Assembly (NCBI GenBank): GCA_038134525.1
Contig: JAYPVI010000004.1
Location: forward strand, 154,505 to 218,504
Origin: GCA-002727735 sp038134525
Lineage (GTDB): Bacteria; Bacteroidota; Bacteroidia; Flavobacteriales_D; Parvicellaceae
Direction: 5' to 3'
Length of the DNA: 64,000 bases
A model generated the notes under the pieces. The model ran no database searches, was not told where the DNA came from, and saw nothing but the letters and a program-made list of their open reading frames with translations. Positions 8,947 to 17,651 of this stretch are shown here, in pieces; within the stretch, counting starts at the first letter, position 1, and every line of letters starts with the position of its first letter. A program made the translations under genes and the position numbers.

Positions 8947-9819
8947 GTGAGTGGATATAATGAAATAGCAGCTCTTGTCAAACTTCTTGATGATCCTGAT
9001 GAAAATATCTTTGATCAAATCAAAGAAAAGTTGATGGAAATAGGTCCAGAATGTATACCATCGCTGGAGAAAGCTCGATTTGAAGATAATTATGGAGATT
9101 TATTCATATCCCGGGCACAGCATTTAATTCATGATATTGGTTTTAGCACACTGAAGAAAGATCACGAAAAATGGTTGAAATTTCCAATTATACTTATTGA
9201 TGGAATCATCCAACTTGATCAGTATTTTTTTCCAAATGTAACAGCTAGTTTTATCAAACATGAGGTCAATGAAATGATTAAGGATATTAAACCCTATATC
9301 CATCTCAACATGACACCTATTGAAAAAGTAAAACTCATAAATCAAGTGATTTATGAAATCTATAAGGTTAAAGGGGATAAAAAAAACTACCATGACCCTA
9401 AAAACTCTTCGTTTGGTCATTTGCTACAACACAAAAGAGGTAATCCGCTCACCATTTCGATGTTGTATATTGAAATTGCAAGACAAATGAATATTCCGAT
9501 AAGGGGAATTAATCTACCAAACCATTTTATTGTGGGATATTTAAGGGATAATTCGTTATTGAATAGTGGTACTTTATTGAAAAGTGAAGATGTTTTATTT
9601 TACATAAATCCATTTAGCAAGGGGGTCATATTAAAACACAGCGATATTGAAGATTTTTTGAAAGAGATACGATTAGACTATAATGAATATTATTTCATTC
9701 CTTGTGATCACAAAGACATCACAAAAAGAATGTTGACGAATTTAATTTACAGTTATAGAAAATCTGATGATACACAGATTAAAAATGACTTGAAATCTAT
9801 TTTAGAACTCTATAAATAA
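8947..9819 (+). CDS. SirB1-type transglutaminase-like family protein
   Basis: The 290-residue soluble protein starts at a GTG. An N-terminal helical HEAT-like stretch (IAALVKLLDDPDENIFDQIK) precedes the SirB1 N-terminal/transglutaminase-like core: YHDPKNSSFGHLLQHKRGNP, then LTISMLYIEIARQMNIPIRG and LPNHFIVGYL around residues 165-200. These match the SirB1 family, relatives of transglutaminases whose catalytic cysteine is generally absent; here too no cysteine stands at the start of the GNPLTIS helix. Function is not established. It is 34 bases after the phosphorylase and probably in the same transcript. Confidence 0.8.
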   Translation: MSGYNEIAALVKLLDDPDENIFDQIKEKLMEIGPECIPSLEKARFEDNYGDLFISRAQHLIHDIGFSTLKKDHEKWLKFPIILIDGIIQLDQYFFPNVTASFIKHEVNEMIKDIKPYIHLNMTPIEKVKLINQVIYEIYKVKGDKKNYHDPKNSSFGHLLQHKRGNPLTISMLYIEIARQMNIPIRGINLPNHFIVGYLRDNSLLNSGTLLKSEDVLFYINPFSKGVILKHSDIEDFLKEIRLDYNEYYFIPCDHKDITKRMLTNLIYSYRKSDDTQIKNDLKSILELYK

Positions 9820-9825
9820 TGGATG

Positions 9826-9855
9826 TTGTAACTTTAAAAACAATGTGTATTTTTG
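9826..9855 (+). promoter_or_regulatory. Bacteroidota-type promoter of the siaB-siaC pair
   Basis: TTG at 9826-9828 and TATTTTTG at 9848-9855 are separated by 19 bases, fitting the Bacteroidota consensus TTTG-(17-23)-TAnnTTTG. Transcription would begin near 9859-9861. This excludes the in-frame GTG at 9845, inside the promoter, as a start and supports the ATG at 9872. Confidence 0.65.
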
Positions 9856-9871
9856 TATTAACACCAAATGG

Positions 9872-10432
9872 ATGAATGTTCTAGAATCCTGTAAAGAAAA
9901 GTATAAAGATTCAAAGCAATTTTTTGAAAACAAAGATGCTACGCTTTTTCTTACCCATTTTGGTGAGTTAGATTCAGAAAAAATCACCAACCTAAGTTCA
10001 AAAAGTGAAGAGCACTTAATAGAAATTGGTGCAGCAAAAAGAACAGTTAGAAATATCTTTAACATTCTTATTGAAGGACTTCAAAACATTAAAAACCATG
10101 GCGAAACTTCACCAAATGGAGAGCAGTTATCTTTTTTTAATATGGGTGAATTTAATGATCAATACCTTGTATCATTTTCAAACCTAATTTCTAATGGTAA
10201 AGTAAAAAGTGTTGTTGAGGCTATTAACACACTAAATAATCAAGACCAAGCAGGTGTTAAACAGATTTATCTCAAAACACTAACTAATGGAGAAATCTCT
10301 GAAAAAGGTGGAGCTGGCTTAGGAATAATCACCATGGCCATGAAATCCAAAAATGAAATCAAATACCAGGTTACAAAAATTAATGACGATTTATCTTTAA
10401 TTACCATTGAAACTAAAATCGATAAAACTTAA
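9872..10432 (+). CDS. siaB: SiaB family protein kinase (GHKL fold)
   Basis: The 186-residue protein matches the SiaB kinase family (DUF6272), which in Pseudomonas phosphorylates the regulator SiaC in a partner-switching pathway. The GHKL ATP-site elements are visible: an N-box-like helix FNILIEGLQNIKNHG near residues 60-75 and a glycine-rich lid SEKGGAGLGIITMAMKS near 142-158. There is no sensor or membrane segment. The ATG at 9872 is chosen because the upstream GTG lies in the promoter. SiaC follows after four bases, a two-gene operon. The SiaA phosphatase and SiaD diguanylate cyclase are not encoded in this window. Confidence 0.8.
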   Translation: MNVLESCKEKYKDSKQFFENKDATLFLTHFGELDSEKITNLSSKSEEHLIEIGAAKRTVRNIFNILIEGLQNIKNHGETSPNGEQLSFFNMGEFNDQYLVSFSNLISNGKVKSVVEAINTLNNQDQAGVKQIYLKTLTNGEISEKGGAGLGIITMAMKSKNEIKYQVTKINDDLSLITIETKIDKT

Positions 10433-10436
10433 TACA

Positions 10437-10808
10437 ATGGAAAACTTATATATTGAAGAAACTAAATGCACACCATTGATTGAAGGAAATGTGAATGGCT
10501 CTTTATCCATAAAGGGCAACTGTTTTCCTGAAAATTCACTTACTTTTTTTGAAGCTATTAACAATTGGATAGACGCACTACCAAACGACTTGAGTTCATT
10601 TGTAATGGATTGTGAACTAAATTACATCGCTTCTTCTAGCGTCATGCATATTTTCAAATTAATGCAAAAAGCAGAAGAACGATTTCCAGTTGATAAAATA
10701 GAAATCAAATGGAAATACGAAATAGACGATGAAGATATTGAGAAGTTAGGCGAAGAATTTAACAATTTGACCAAATCAGAAATTAAACTCATTCCGGTAG
10801 AAGTTTAA
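10437..10808 (+). CDS. siaC: SiaC family regulatory phosphoprotein (DUF1987)
   Basis: This 123-residue STAS-like protein matches DUF1987/SiaC: an N-terminal IEETKCTPLIEG, then SIKGNCFPENSLTFFEAINNW, the family's most conserved block (G..yPEN...Fy..i..W), and DCELNYIASSSVMHIFKLM around residues 58-73. In Pseudomonas SiaC the phosphorylated threonine lies in the equivalent loop; here the loop has three serines (S66-S68), so a phosphorylatable residue is kept. The true start is the ATG at 10437, since upstream in-frame TTG codons lie inside siaB. It abuts the convergent oxidoreductase gene with no spacer. Confidence 0.85.
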   Translation: MENLYIEETKCTPLIEGNVNGSLSIKGNCFPENSLTFFEAINNWIDALPNDLSSFVMDCELNYIASSSVMHIFKLMQKAEERFPVDKIEIKWKYEIDDEDIEKLGEEFNNLTKSEIKLIPVEV

Positions 10809-12179
10809 TTATAAATAATAGCTCACTTTTTTAATCTCATTCCATTTTCCACGAGTAAAGTCAGGAAACTTCACACTTTTATTTTTCTTTTTTATCGATT
10901 TTTTGGATAAAGCGATCACGGCAGACCACTCAGCAGCATCATAAACATCCTGATCAAGAGGTAAACCATTTCTCAAACAGTAAATTAATCTAAAATCCAT
11001 GACATAATCCATACCACCATGTCCGCCAATTTCTTTCGCTCTTTCTTTAATATCTTTTATGGGTTTAGGCTCGTATTTAAGTAGGGTGTCACTAAGCTGT
11101 TTTTTATCAAGAGAAAGGTGCGCATTAGGCTCAAAAGCCATTCCATTTACAGGGTATTTTTGAACAAAACCATTAGTCCCACTAACGGTAAATAGTCTTG
11201 AATATGGTCTAGGGCTCGTAACATCATGTTGTAACATGATGGTTTTACCACGATTGGTTTTAATTAAGGTGACATTCATATCCCCTTTTTTAAATTCATT
11301 GCCTTTCCAACCACTTTCGTTAGTTAATGTAGAATTAGCATATCTTGTTAATCCGAATTGACCGCTGGACATGGATACTAATCTTTCCATCTTATCTCCC
11401 CTGTGAATATTTAGCAAATGGGCTAACGGTCCTAAACCGTGTGTAGGATAAGTATTTCCATCCGTATTCTGTAATCTTCTCAGTCTCCAATGATCCCAAT
11501 AATATGTATCACTAAAATTTAACGCTCGAAGATCATGTATATAAGCTCCTTCAGTATGAACTAGTTCTCCAAATAACCCTTTTTTTGCCATATTGTGAAC
11601 ACTAATTTCAAAAAAATCATACATGCAGTTTTCTAATTGAATGCAGTGTTTTTTTGTCTTTTCAGCTGTTTTAACTAATTCCCAACATTCTTTAATGGTC
11701 AACGCTGCAGGAACTTCAACTGCTACATGTTTACCATGATTCATCGCATATATAGCGATTGGCGTGTGTAATTCCCAGTGAGTACATACATAGATTAAAT
11801 CAATATCATCTCTTTCGCATATGGATTTCCAATCAGATGGGCTATAATATAGATCAGGAACTTTTAAATTATCATTTAAGAAATACTTTTTTGCAGATTG
11901 ATTTACCTTAGAAGAGTCTATATCTGAAATGGCTATGATTTGAACTCCATTAATTTTTGGCAACCGTTCCAAAGCCATTTGACCTCTATTTCCCAAACCT
12001 ATGATACCTATTCGAACCGTATCTAATGGGGTCACGTAGTGTTCTAGCACATGATTGGTTTGGCTTGATGTAGCTTTTGAATTCCAAGCCTGAAAAAGCC
12101 CATTATCTTGTGCAACTAGAGTAAGCGCAAATAAAAAAAAGGTTAACGAAAAAAGGCTAGATTTTAATCTAGTTCGCAT
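10809..12179 (-). CDS. Secreted Gfo/Idh/MocA family oxidoreductase, GH109-like
   Basis: The 456-residue protein starts with a signal peptide (RTRLKSSLFSLTFFLFALTLVAQ), then a Rossmann fold with the dinucleotide motif GIIGLGNRGQ near residue 60. IYVCTHWELHTPIAIYAMNH and GKHVAVEVPAALTIKECWEL follow, then ENCMYDFFE. These features are shared with Bacteroidota enzymes of glycoside hydrolase family 109 (NAD-dependent alpha-N-acetylgalactosaminidases), though other members of the superfamily are plain dehydrogenases. The ATG at 12179 overlaps the aconitase stop region by 11 bases, so the pair is probably co-transcribed despite unrelated roles. Substrate is unproven. Confidence 0.8.
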   Translation of the reverse strand: MRTRLKSSLFSLTFFLFALTLVAQDNGLFQAWNSKATSSQTNHVLEHYVTPLDTVRIGIIGLGNRGQMALERLPKINGVQIIAISDIDSSKVNQSAKKYFLNDNLKVPDLYYSPSDWKSICERDDIDLIYVCTHWELHTPIAIYAMNHGKHVAVEVPAALTIKECWELVKTAEKTKKHCIQLENCMYDFFEISVHNMAKKGLFGELVHTEGAYIHDLRALNFSDTYYWDHWRLRRLQNTDGNTYPTHGLGPLAHLLNIHRGDKMERLVSMSSGQFGLTRYANSTLTNESGWKGNEFKKGDMNVTLIKTNRGKTIMLQHDVTSPRPYSRLFTVSGTNGFVQKYPVNGMAFEPNAHLSLDKKQLSDTLLKYEPKPIKDIKERAKEIGGHGGMDYVMDFRLIYCLRNGLPLDQDVYDAAEWSAVIALSKKSIKKKNKSVKFPDFTRGKWNEIKKVSYYL

Positions 12180-14436
12180 TAGCACGTATTAAATTAAGCG
12201 CAGAGCCTGCTCTGAACCATTCAATCTGCTGTTCGTTGTAGGTATGATTTAATAGAATATGATCCGAAGAACCATCCTGATGCAAAACTTCCAACGTTAA
12301 TGATTTGTTAGGTGCAAAAGAATCTAGATCTAAAAAGTTGAATGTATCGTCTTCTCGAATCAAATCGTAATCACTTTCATTATCAAAAGTCAATCCTAAC
12401 ATACCTTGTTTCTTAAGATTGGTTTCATGAATTCGAGCAAATGATTTCACTATTACAGCTGAAACACCCAAATGTCTGGGTTCCATTGCAGCATGCTCTC
12501 TAGATGATCCTTCCCCATAGTTGTGATCACCCACTACTACTGATGGCACTCCTGCAGCTTTATATGCTCTAGCTGTAGCTGGCACTTCTGCCTTATCACC
12601 AGTTAACTGATTGACTACTTCATTGGCTTCACCGCTGAATGCATTGATGGCTCCAATTAAACAATTATTAGAAATATTATCTAAATGCCCCCTGTATCTA
12701 AGCCATGGACCAGCCATTGATATATGGTCCGTAGTACATTTACCCTTCGCTTTTATAAGCAATTTAGCTCCTTTAATGTTTTCTCCATTCCAAGCTGGGA
12801 AAGGAGTTAACAGCTGTAATCGCTCAGAGTTAGGATTAACTTCCACATCAATAGAGTTACCGTCTAATGCCGGTTCTTGGTAGCCGTTATCTTTAACATC
12901 AAACCCTTTCTCTGGAAGTTCAATTCCAACCGGTTCATCTAAATATACATTCTCGCCATTCTCATTCGTTAACGGATCAACAATTGGATTAAAGTCTAAT
13001 TTACCGGAAATAGCAATTGCGGCTACCATTTCTGGCGAAGTTACAAAGGCCATGGTATTAGGATTTCCATCTGCTCTTTTTCTAAAATTTCTGTTAAATG
13101 AATGCACAATGGAATTCGTCTCTTGTTTCTCAGCTCCAGGTCTATCCCACTGACCGATACAAGGACCACAAGCATTCGTGAATATTTTAGCTGACTCAAA
13201 CTTTTTAAACGTATCAATTAAACCATCCCGTTCAGCCGTATACCTGACTTGTTCTGAACCAGGATTAATACCCAAAATAGCTTTGGGTTTAACTCCTTTA
13301 TTGACTGCATCATCAACTATAGATGCTGCACGTGTTAAATCTTCATATGAACTATTTGTACACGAACCAATGAGCGCCCACTCTATATCAGTTGGCCAAT
13401 TATTTTTAGATGCCGCTTCTTTCATTTCAGCTACTGGAGTAGCTAAGTCTGGAGTAAAAGGACCATTTAGGTGAGGTGTTAACGTATTGAGGTCGATTTC
13501 AATAACTTGGTCAAAGTATTTTTCAGGATGTTGATAAACCTCAACATCTCCAGTTAAATGGCCAGCAATTAAATCAGCAGATTTTACTACTTCTTCTCTC
13601 CCAGTTGCATTAAGGTATCTTCTCATAGAATCATCATACCCAAAAGTAGATGTGGTGGCACCAATTTCAGCACCCATATTACATATAGTACCTTTTCCAG
13701 TACAAGAAATAGATTCAGCTCCTTCTCCAAAATACTCCACTATACAACCTGTTCCACCCTTTACAGTAAGGATACCTGCAACTTTTAGAATCACATCTTT
13801 AGGCGATGTCCATCCGTTCATTTTACCTGTTAACTTTACTCCAATTAGTTTTGGAAATTTTAATTCCCAAGGCATTCCAGCCATAACATCTACCGCATCT
13901 GCACCTCCTACTCCTATAGCAACCATTCCAAGTCCACCAGCATTAACGGTATGAGAATCAGTTCCTATCATCATGCCACCAGGAAATGCATAATTTTCTA
14001 AAACAACTTGATGTATAATTCCAGCTCCAGGTTTCCAAAACCCAATACCGTATTTATTACAAACTGAACTAAGAAAGTTGTATACTTCATTATTTTTATT
14101 GATGGCTTCTTGTAAATCTTTATCTGCACCTATTCTAGCCTGAATTAAATGATCAGCATGAACTGTTGATGGAACGGCCGCTTTTTGTTTACCCGCTTGC
14201 ATAAATTGAAGCAATGCCATTTGGGCAGTAGCATCTTGCATAGCAACACGATCTGGAGCAAAATCCACATAAGAAGCCCCTCTTTCATAAACTTCTTTAG
14301 CTTCTCCGTCCCACAAATGGGTATAAAGAATTTTTTCAGAAAGGGTTAATGGTTTTTTTAAAAGTTTTCTTGCCGCTTCAATTTTATGAGGATATAACTC
14401 ATAAAGCTTTTTAATCATTTCTAGATCGAATACCAT
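12169..14436 (-). CDS. acn: Aconitate hydratase
   Basis: Aconitase interconverts citrate and isocitrate in the TCA cycle in the cytosol. The 755-residue protein has the mitochondrial-type layout. The 4Fe-4S-binding cysteines sit in GSCTNSSYEDL near residue 360 and ACGPCIGQW near residue 424. The C-terminal swivel domain shows YGEGSSREHAAMEPR around residue 645. HADHLIQA and GTDSHTVNAGGLGM near the N-terminus complete the active site. A TATTTTCG sequence just upstream (minus strand) may be the -7 element, without a recognisable -33 box. Confidence 0.96.
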   Translation of the reverse strand: MVFDLEMIKKLYELYPHKIEAARKLLKKPLTLSEKILYTHLWDGEAKEVYERGASYVDFAPDRVAMQDATAQMALLQFMQAGKQKAAVPSTVHADHLIQARIGADKDLQEAINKNNEVYNFLSSVCNKYGIGFWKPGAGIIHQVVLENYAFPGGMMIGTDSHTVNAGGLGMVAIGVGGADAVDVMAGMPWELKFPKLIGVKLTGKMNGWTSPKDVILKVAGILTVKGGTGCIVEYFGEGAESISCTGKGTICNMGAEIGATTSTFGYDDSMRRYLNATGREEVVKSADLIAGHLTGDVEVYQHPEKYFDQVIEIDLNTLTPHLNGPFTPDLATPVAEMKEAASKNNWPTDIEWALIGSCTNSSYEDLTRAASIVDDAVNKGVKPKAILGINPGSEQVRYTAERDGLIDTFKKFESAKIFTNACGPCIGQWDRPGAEKQETNSIVHSFNRNFRKRADGNPNTMAFVTSPEMVAAIAISGKLDFNPIVDPLTNENGENVYLDEPVGIELPEKGFDVKDNGYQEPALDGNSIDVEVNPNSERLQLLTPFPAWNGENIKGAKLLIKAKGKCTTDHISMAGPWLRYRGHLDNISNNCLIGAINAFSGEANEVVNQLTGDKAEVPATARAYKAAGVPSVVVGDHNYGEGSSREHAAMEPRHLGVSAVIVKSFARIHETNLKKQGMLGLTFDNESDYDLIREDDTFNFLDLDSFAPNKSLTLEVLHQDGSSDHILLNHTYNEQQIEWFRAGSALNLIRANAN

Positions 14437-14496
14437 GTTTTAATTTTAGATACCGAAAATAGAAAAATGTATCGATTTTAAAAAACGAAAAACCAG

Positions 14497-15192
14497 TTAA
14501 AGTAGAATATTTTTTATCTCAGATAAGGCTATTACTTCTTTCCATATCAACCTATTATGTTTAAATTTATTAGGGTTGAAAAATATACATTTCATTTTAA
14601 CTCCGATTGCACCAGTTATATCGGTATTTATGTCATCTCCTATCATAACTGACTCGACTACATTTGCATCTGCCTTTTCCATGGCAAATTGAAAAATTTT
14701 TGGGTCGGGCTTCTTTACGCCTACTGCTTCTGAGGTAATTACCTGCTTAAAATAAGGAAGAAGTTTTGAATTTTTCAATTTAATCCATTGGACTTCTTCA
14801 AATCCATTCGTAATGATATGCATTTGATAGTGTCCACTTAATGCCTCAAGTAATTCTAATGTTCCATCGATTAAAATAGTTCTAGTAGGTGAATTTTTTA
14901 CATAATCATTTCCTAAATCTACAGCCAATTCATGATCGTCTATTCCAAAAAAGTGAAGCGTCTTTAAAAATCGTTCAGATCTCAACTTTTCTTTTGTGAT
15001 TAGATTATTTCTATAGTTTTCCCAACATTGATGATTTATCTTTTTGTACACTTTTATAAACTCATTTTGAAGGGAGATACCTCTCTGATGCAGCTTGTGA
15101 ACATGATATAAGTTGACCAATTCTTCATGAGAATTAGTTTCAAAATCCCACAATGTCCGATCCAAATCAAAAAACAAGTGTTTAATCCCCAT
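14497..15192 (-). CDS. YjjG-type noncanonical pyrimidine nucleotidase (HAD family)
   Basis: This 231-residue HAD phosphatase has motif I FFDLDRTLWDFETNS at the N-terminus (nucleophile Asp), HIITNGFEEVQW as motif II, the lysine in SEAVGVKKPDPKIF, and motif IV MIGDDINTDITGA. The DLDRTLWDF/ITNG combination matches the YjjG/YfnB subfamily, which dephosphorylates noncanonical pyrimidine nucleotides such as 5-halogenated dUMP. Its ATG shares one base with the stop of the small membrane protein gene upstream (TAATG), and that gene overlaps upp. The three form one pyrimidine-related operon, consistent with the assignment. Confidence 0.85.
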   Translation of the reverse strand: MGIKHLFFDLDRTLWDFETNSHEELVNLYHVHKLHQRGISLQNEFIKVYKKINHQCWENYRNNLITKEKLRSERFLKTLHFFGIDDHELAVDLGNDYVKNSPTRTILIDGTLELLEALSGHYQMHIITNGFEEVQWIKLKNSKLLPYFKQVITSEAVGVKKPDPKIFQFAMEKADANVVESVMIGDDINTDITGAIGVKMKCIFFNPNKFKHNRLIWKEVIALSEIKNILL

Positions 15193-15650
15193 TAATGAAA
15201 AATAAAATGATTGAGGTAGGCTAATAATGAAGAGGTAAAAACTAATAAAGCTGTAACATAAAAGTAGGTAAACTTTCTTTTCCCGTAAAACTTAACTACG
15301 ACAAAAGTACCAATTGGTATGGAAAGAAATAAAGGTGCAAGTGTACATAACAGAAAAAAACCACCATTAGAGTTTTTAATTTTGACAATAATCTTATTTC
15401 TCTTTTTAATCTTATTTCTTCTTTTTTTCTTGGATTTAAAGTATGATACCCATTTAGAAGTGGAATTAGAATGAAATATTGCTTTAGCAATGAAAAAAAA
15501 AACATTAAAACAAAAAACAGCACCAAGAGTGGATGAAGCTAAAATTTCTGTGAAATCTAAATTGGTTGTCGCTTCAGCAATAGACGCTGCAAAGAGAAAT
15601 TTTACATGAGCTAAAAAAAATACATATATGTACAGAGACCAACTACTCAT
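15192..15650 (-). CDS. Small membrane protein with a basic loop, in the upp operon
   Basis: I do not recognise a named family. The 151-residue protein has about four hydrophobic segments, two in the first 60 residues (WSLYIYVFFLAHVKFLFAAS; GAVFCFNVFFFIAKAIF) and two in the last 55. Between them is a strongly basic loop (FKSKKKRRNKIKKRNK) that should face the cytoplasm. The ATG at 15650 overlaps the end of upp, and an alternative start 36 bases earlier would lie deep in upp. The stop overlaps the YjjG-type gene by one base. Translational coupling on both sides suggests a role linked to uracil salvage or to the membrane, which remains a guess. Confidence 0.65.
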   Translation of the reverse strand: MSSWSLYIYVFFLAHVKFLFAASIAEATTNLDFTEILASSTLGAVFCFNVFFFIAKAIFHSNSTSKWVSYFKSKKKRRNKIKKRNKIIVKIKNSNGGFFLLCTLAPLFLSIPIGTFVVVKFYGKRKFTYFYVTALLVFTSSLLAYLNHFIFH

Positions 15651-16302
15651 CCTTCTTTGTTCCAAAAGCAAGGTCACCAGCATCACCTAATCCAGGAACG
15701 ATATAAGATTCTTTAGTCATCTCTGGATCAACGGCTCCAACCCATATGGTTGTATTTTCTGGGAGGTTGTTTCTCACAAGGTCTACTCCTTCTTGACTAG
15801 CAATTACACTCACCACATGAATTTTTTTTGGAACACCTCTTTTTAATAGCGCTTTATAAGCCAAAACCATCGATCTACCTGAAGCTAGCATAGGATCATT
15901 TAATAGAATGGTTTTATCTGTTAAATTGGGACTAGACATGTACTCAATCTCTACTTCAAATTCGTCTTTAGAAGTGTGTTTTCTGTAGGCCGAAATAAAA
16001 CAATTCTCAGCTGAATCAAAATAATTTAATAACCCTTGGTGAAGTGGTAATCCAGCTCTTAAAATAGTAGCTAAAACAAGCGGTTCATCAATTAAATTCA
16101 TGTTTGCCTTTCCCAATGGAGTAACGATATCTTTATTGCAATAATTTAAATGTCTACTAATTTCTAATGCAGTAATTTCACCTAATCTTTCAAGATTGCG
16201 TCTAAATCTCATAGTATCAGATTGAATATTTTTATCTCTTAATTCCGATAGAAATGTATTGTATATTGAATTGCTTTCTTGAAAGTTAATTACGGTAGGC
16301 AT
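15643..16302 (-). CDS. upp: Uracil phosphoribosyltransferase
   Basis: Upp converts uracil and PRPP to UMP in the cytosol for pyrimidine salvage. The 219-residue protein shows the type I PRTase PRPP-binding loop as LLNDPMLASGRSMVLA near residue 135, slightly divergent from the usual DPMLATGGS. ILRAGLPLHQGLL and IVPGLGDAGDLAFGTK, the uracil-binding C-terminal motif, are also present. It is the first gene of a leftward three-gene operon with a small membrane protein and a YjjG-like nucleotidase. Confidence 0.93.
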   Translation of the reverse strand: MPTVINFQESNSIYNTFLSELRDKNIQSDTMRFRRNLERLGEITALEISRHLNYCNKDIVTPLGKANMNLIDEPLVLATILRAGLPLHQGLLNYFDSAENCFISAYRKHTSKDEFEVEIEYMSSPNLTDKTILLNDPMLASGRSMVLAYKALLKRGVPKKIHVVSVIASQEGVDLVRNNLPENTTIWVGAVDPEMTKESYIVPGLGDAGDLAFGTKKDE

Positions 16303-16373
16303 TTTCTGTATTTTTATCTAAAAATAAAAATTTAGTTTTTGATGTTAAAGTAATTGAGGTATAATAACAAATT

Positions 16374-17651
16374 TTAAGACGACCAACTTTCTTCAAAAAC
16401 CTCACGCCAACCATTCCATCTATCTAGATTAGATATCGATTCATTATGCCAAATTGAAGTGAACGTACCATTTACATCTTTAATATTATTTCGTAGAGTT
16501 TGTATTATTGAAACAGCTTTTTCTGTATTCAATTGAAGTTGATCTTTTAGCACACCATCCATGTATGCAAAAGGGTGAATCTTCAACTTCGTTTGAATTT
16601 CATTTTCTAAATCAAAAAAATAAAAAGGAGTACAAGTACCTGCCCTAAAGCCAATTTGATCAGCATAACCCATACTGTAGTCATGAGATATTCCAAATGA
16701 CAATAAATGCTGGTATGACATTGGCATTCTGAATTTTAAAAAATGAAAACGACTATGAAGAACAGATTCACCAACTATGTTCTCTAATCTTTTCTTTTCT
16801 TCACCTAGCTTTTTGTGATTTTTACCTGAAGCATAAGATGGGTGAATACCTACTATAGCTGTTTTCTTCAACTCACTTACCAATGATATCATTTTAGGGT
16901 GGTTAAAAGGAATATTCTTATCGTATTTGGCATAATCGCCCAACAACAAAAAATATATTAAGTCCAATTTGTTTTTTTGACCAAACCTTCGAAGATATTC
17001 ATACGTGTCATAAGGATCGTTTGCAGTACCTTTATACAGATTAAATCGCTGTTTAAATTTAGACTGATTTAGAATACTGTCTTTTATAGTTCCAGCAGCA
17101 GTTCGTATAAAACCCTTGTATTTAAAAGCATATGCATTATCTACATCAATGGTACAATACTGATTGAATTGTCTTGAAATCTTATAATTAGAATTAAATT
17201 GGAGATTGAGTTGATCAATTAAATTGATCACCCACTGATCTACAACAGGTTCAAAATGCTGGTTTTCTTTAACTAGTATCGATTGGCTAGCTATAAATCT
17301 ACCATGTATGTCAACTTGAGATGAATTATATTCTTCCATTCTAGAGATGAGGTAAAATATAGCACTAAAAACATCGAATGGATGATTGCCATAATCCTTT
17401 TGAAATAAACAGAAGTAAGGCAAATTAGAGTCTACATTGGGCTTAACTTGGGCTTTAGCATGTAACAAACCTGATGGGGAAATTTGATAGGATTTGATTT
17501 GTAATTCTTCATCTGTATAATTGATCACATGATCAGTTAAAGAAGAAACATCAGTAGAAATTTGATACGGTATTTGCGCTATTTCTTTAAATATGAAGTC
17601 TACTGTATATTTTAGCCGATTGGAATTATTTTTGGTAAATATTGATATCAT
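16374..17651 (-). CDS. Polysaccharide deacetylase family protein
   Basis: The 425-residue protein has an unassigned N-terminal region followed by a NodB-like barrel. The barrel is recognised by CTIDVDNAYAFKYKG near residue 167 (metal-binding Asp pair), IVGIHPSYAS (His near residue 272) and MGYADQIGFRAGTCTPFYFF near residue 340. Members remove acetyl groups from amino sugars; in Bacteroidota such genes lie in glycan loci. Its start overlaps wecB by four bases, so it is translated from the same leftward mRNA. No signal peptide is visible, so a cytoplasmic action on a UDP-sugar or lipid-linked glycan is possible. The substrate is unknown. Confidence 0.82.
   Translation of the reverse strand: MISIFTKNNSNRLKYTVDFIFKEIAQIPYQISTDVSSLTDHVINYTDEELQIKSYQISPSGLLHAKAQVKPNVDSNLPYFCLFQKDYGNHPFDVFSAIFYLISRMEEYNSSQVDIHGRFIASQSILVKENQHFEPVVDQWVINLIDQLNLQFNSNYKISRQFNQYCTIDVDNAYAFKYKGFIRTAAGTIKDSILNQSKFKQRFNLYKGTANDPYDTYEYLRRFGQKNKLDLIYFLLLGDYAKYDKNIPFNHPKMISLVSELKKTAIVGIHPSYASGKNHKKLGEEKKRLENIVGESVLHSRFHFLKFRMPMSYQHLLSFGISHDYSMGYADQIGFRAGTCTPFYFFDLENEIQTKLKIHPFAYMDGVLKDQLQLNTEKAVSIIQTLRNNIKDVNGTFTSIWHNESISNLDRWNGWREVFEESWSS

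Noticed and set aside
9845..9871. GTG start giving a nine-residue longer SiaB
   Set aside because: The GTG sits in the spacer and -7 box of the siaB promoter and would not be in the mRNA.
13178..13474. Several 60-118 residue frames on the strand opposite large genes (for example inside acn, tgt, carB and the T9SS protein)
   Set aside because: They are antisense to well-supported conserved genes and have no start signals, known domains or plausible composition.
16303..16373. AT-only stem (CTAAA...TTTAG) downstream of the deacetylase gene as a terminator
   Set aside because: The stem has almost no G-C pairs and would not be stable enough to stop transcription.
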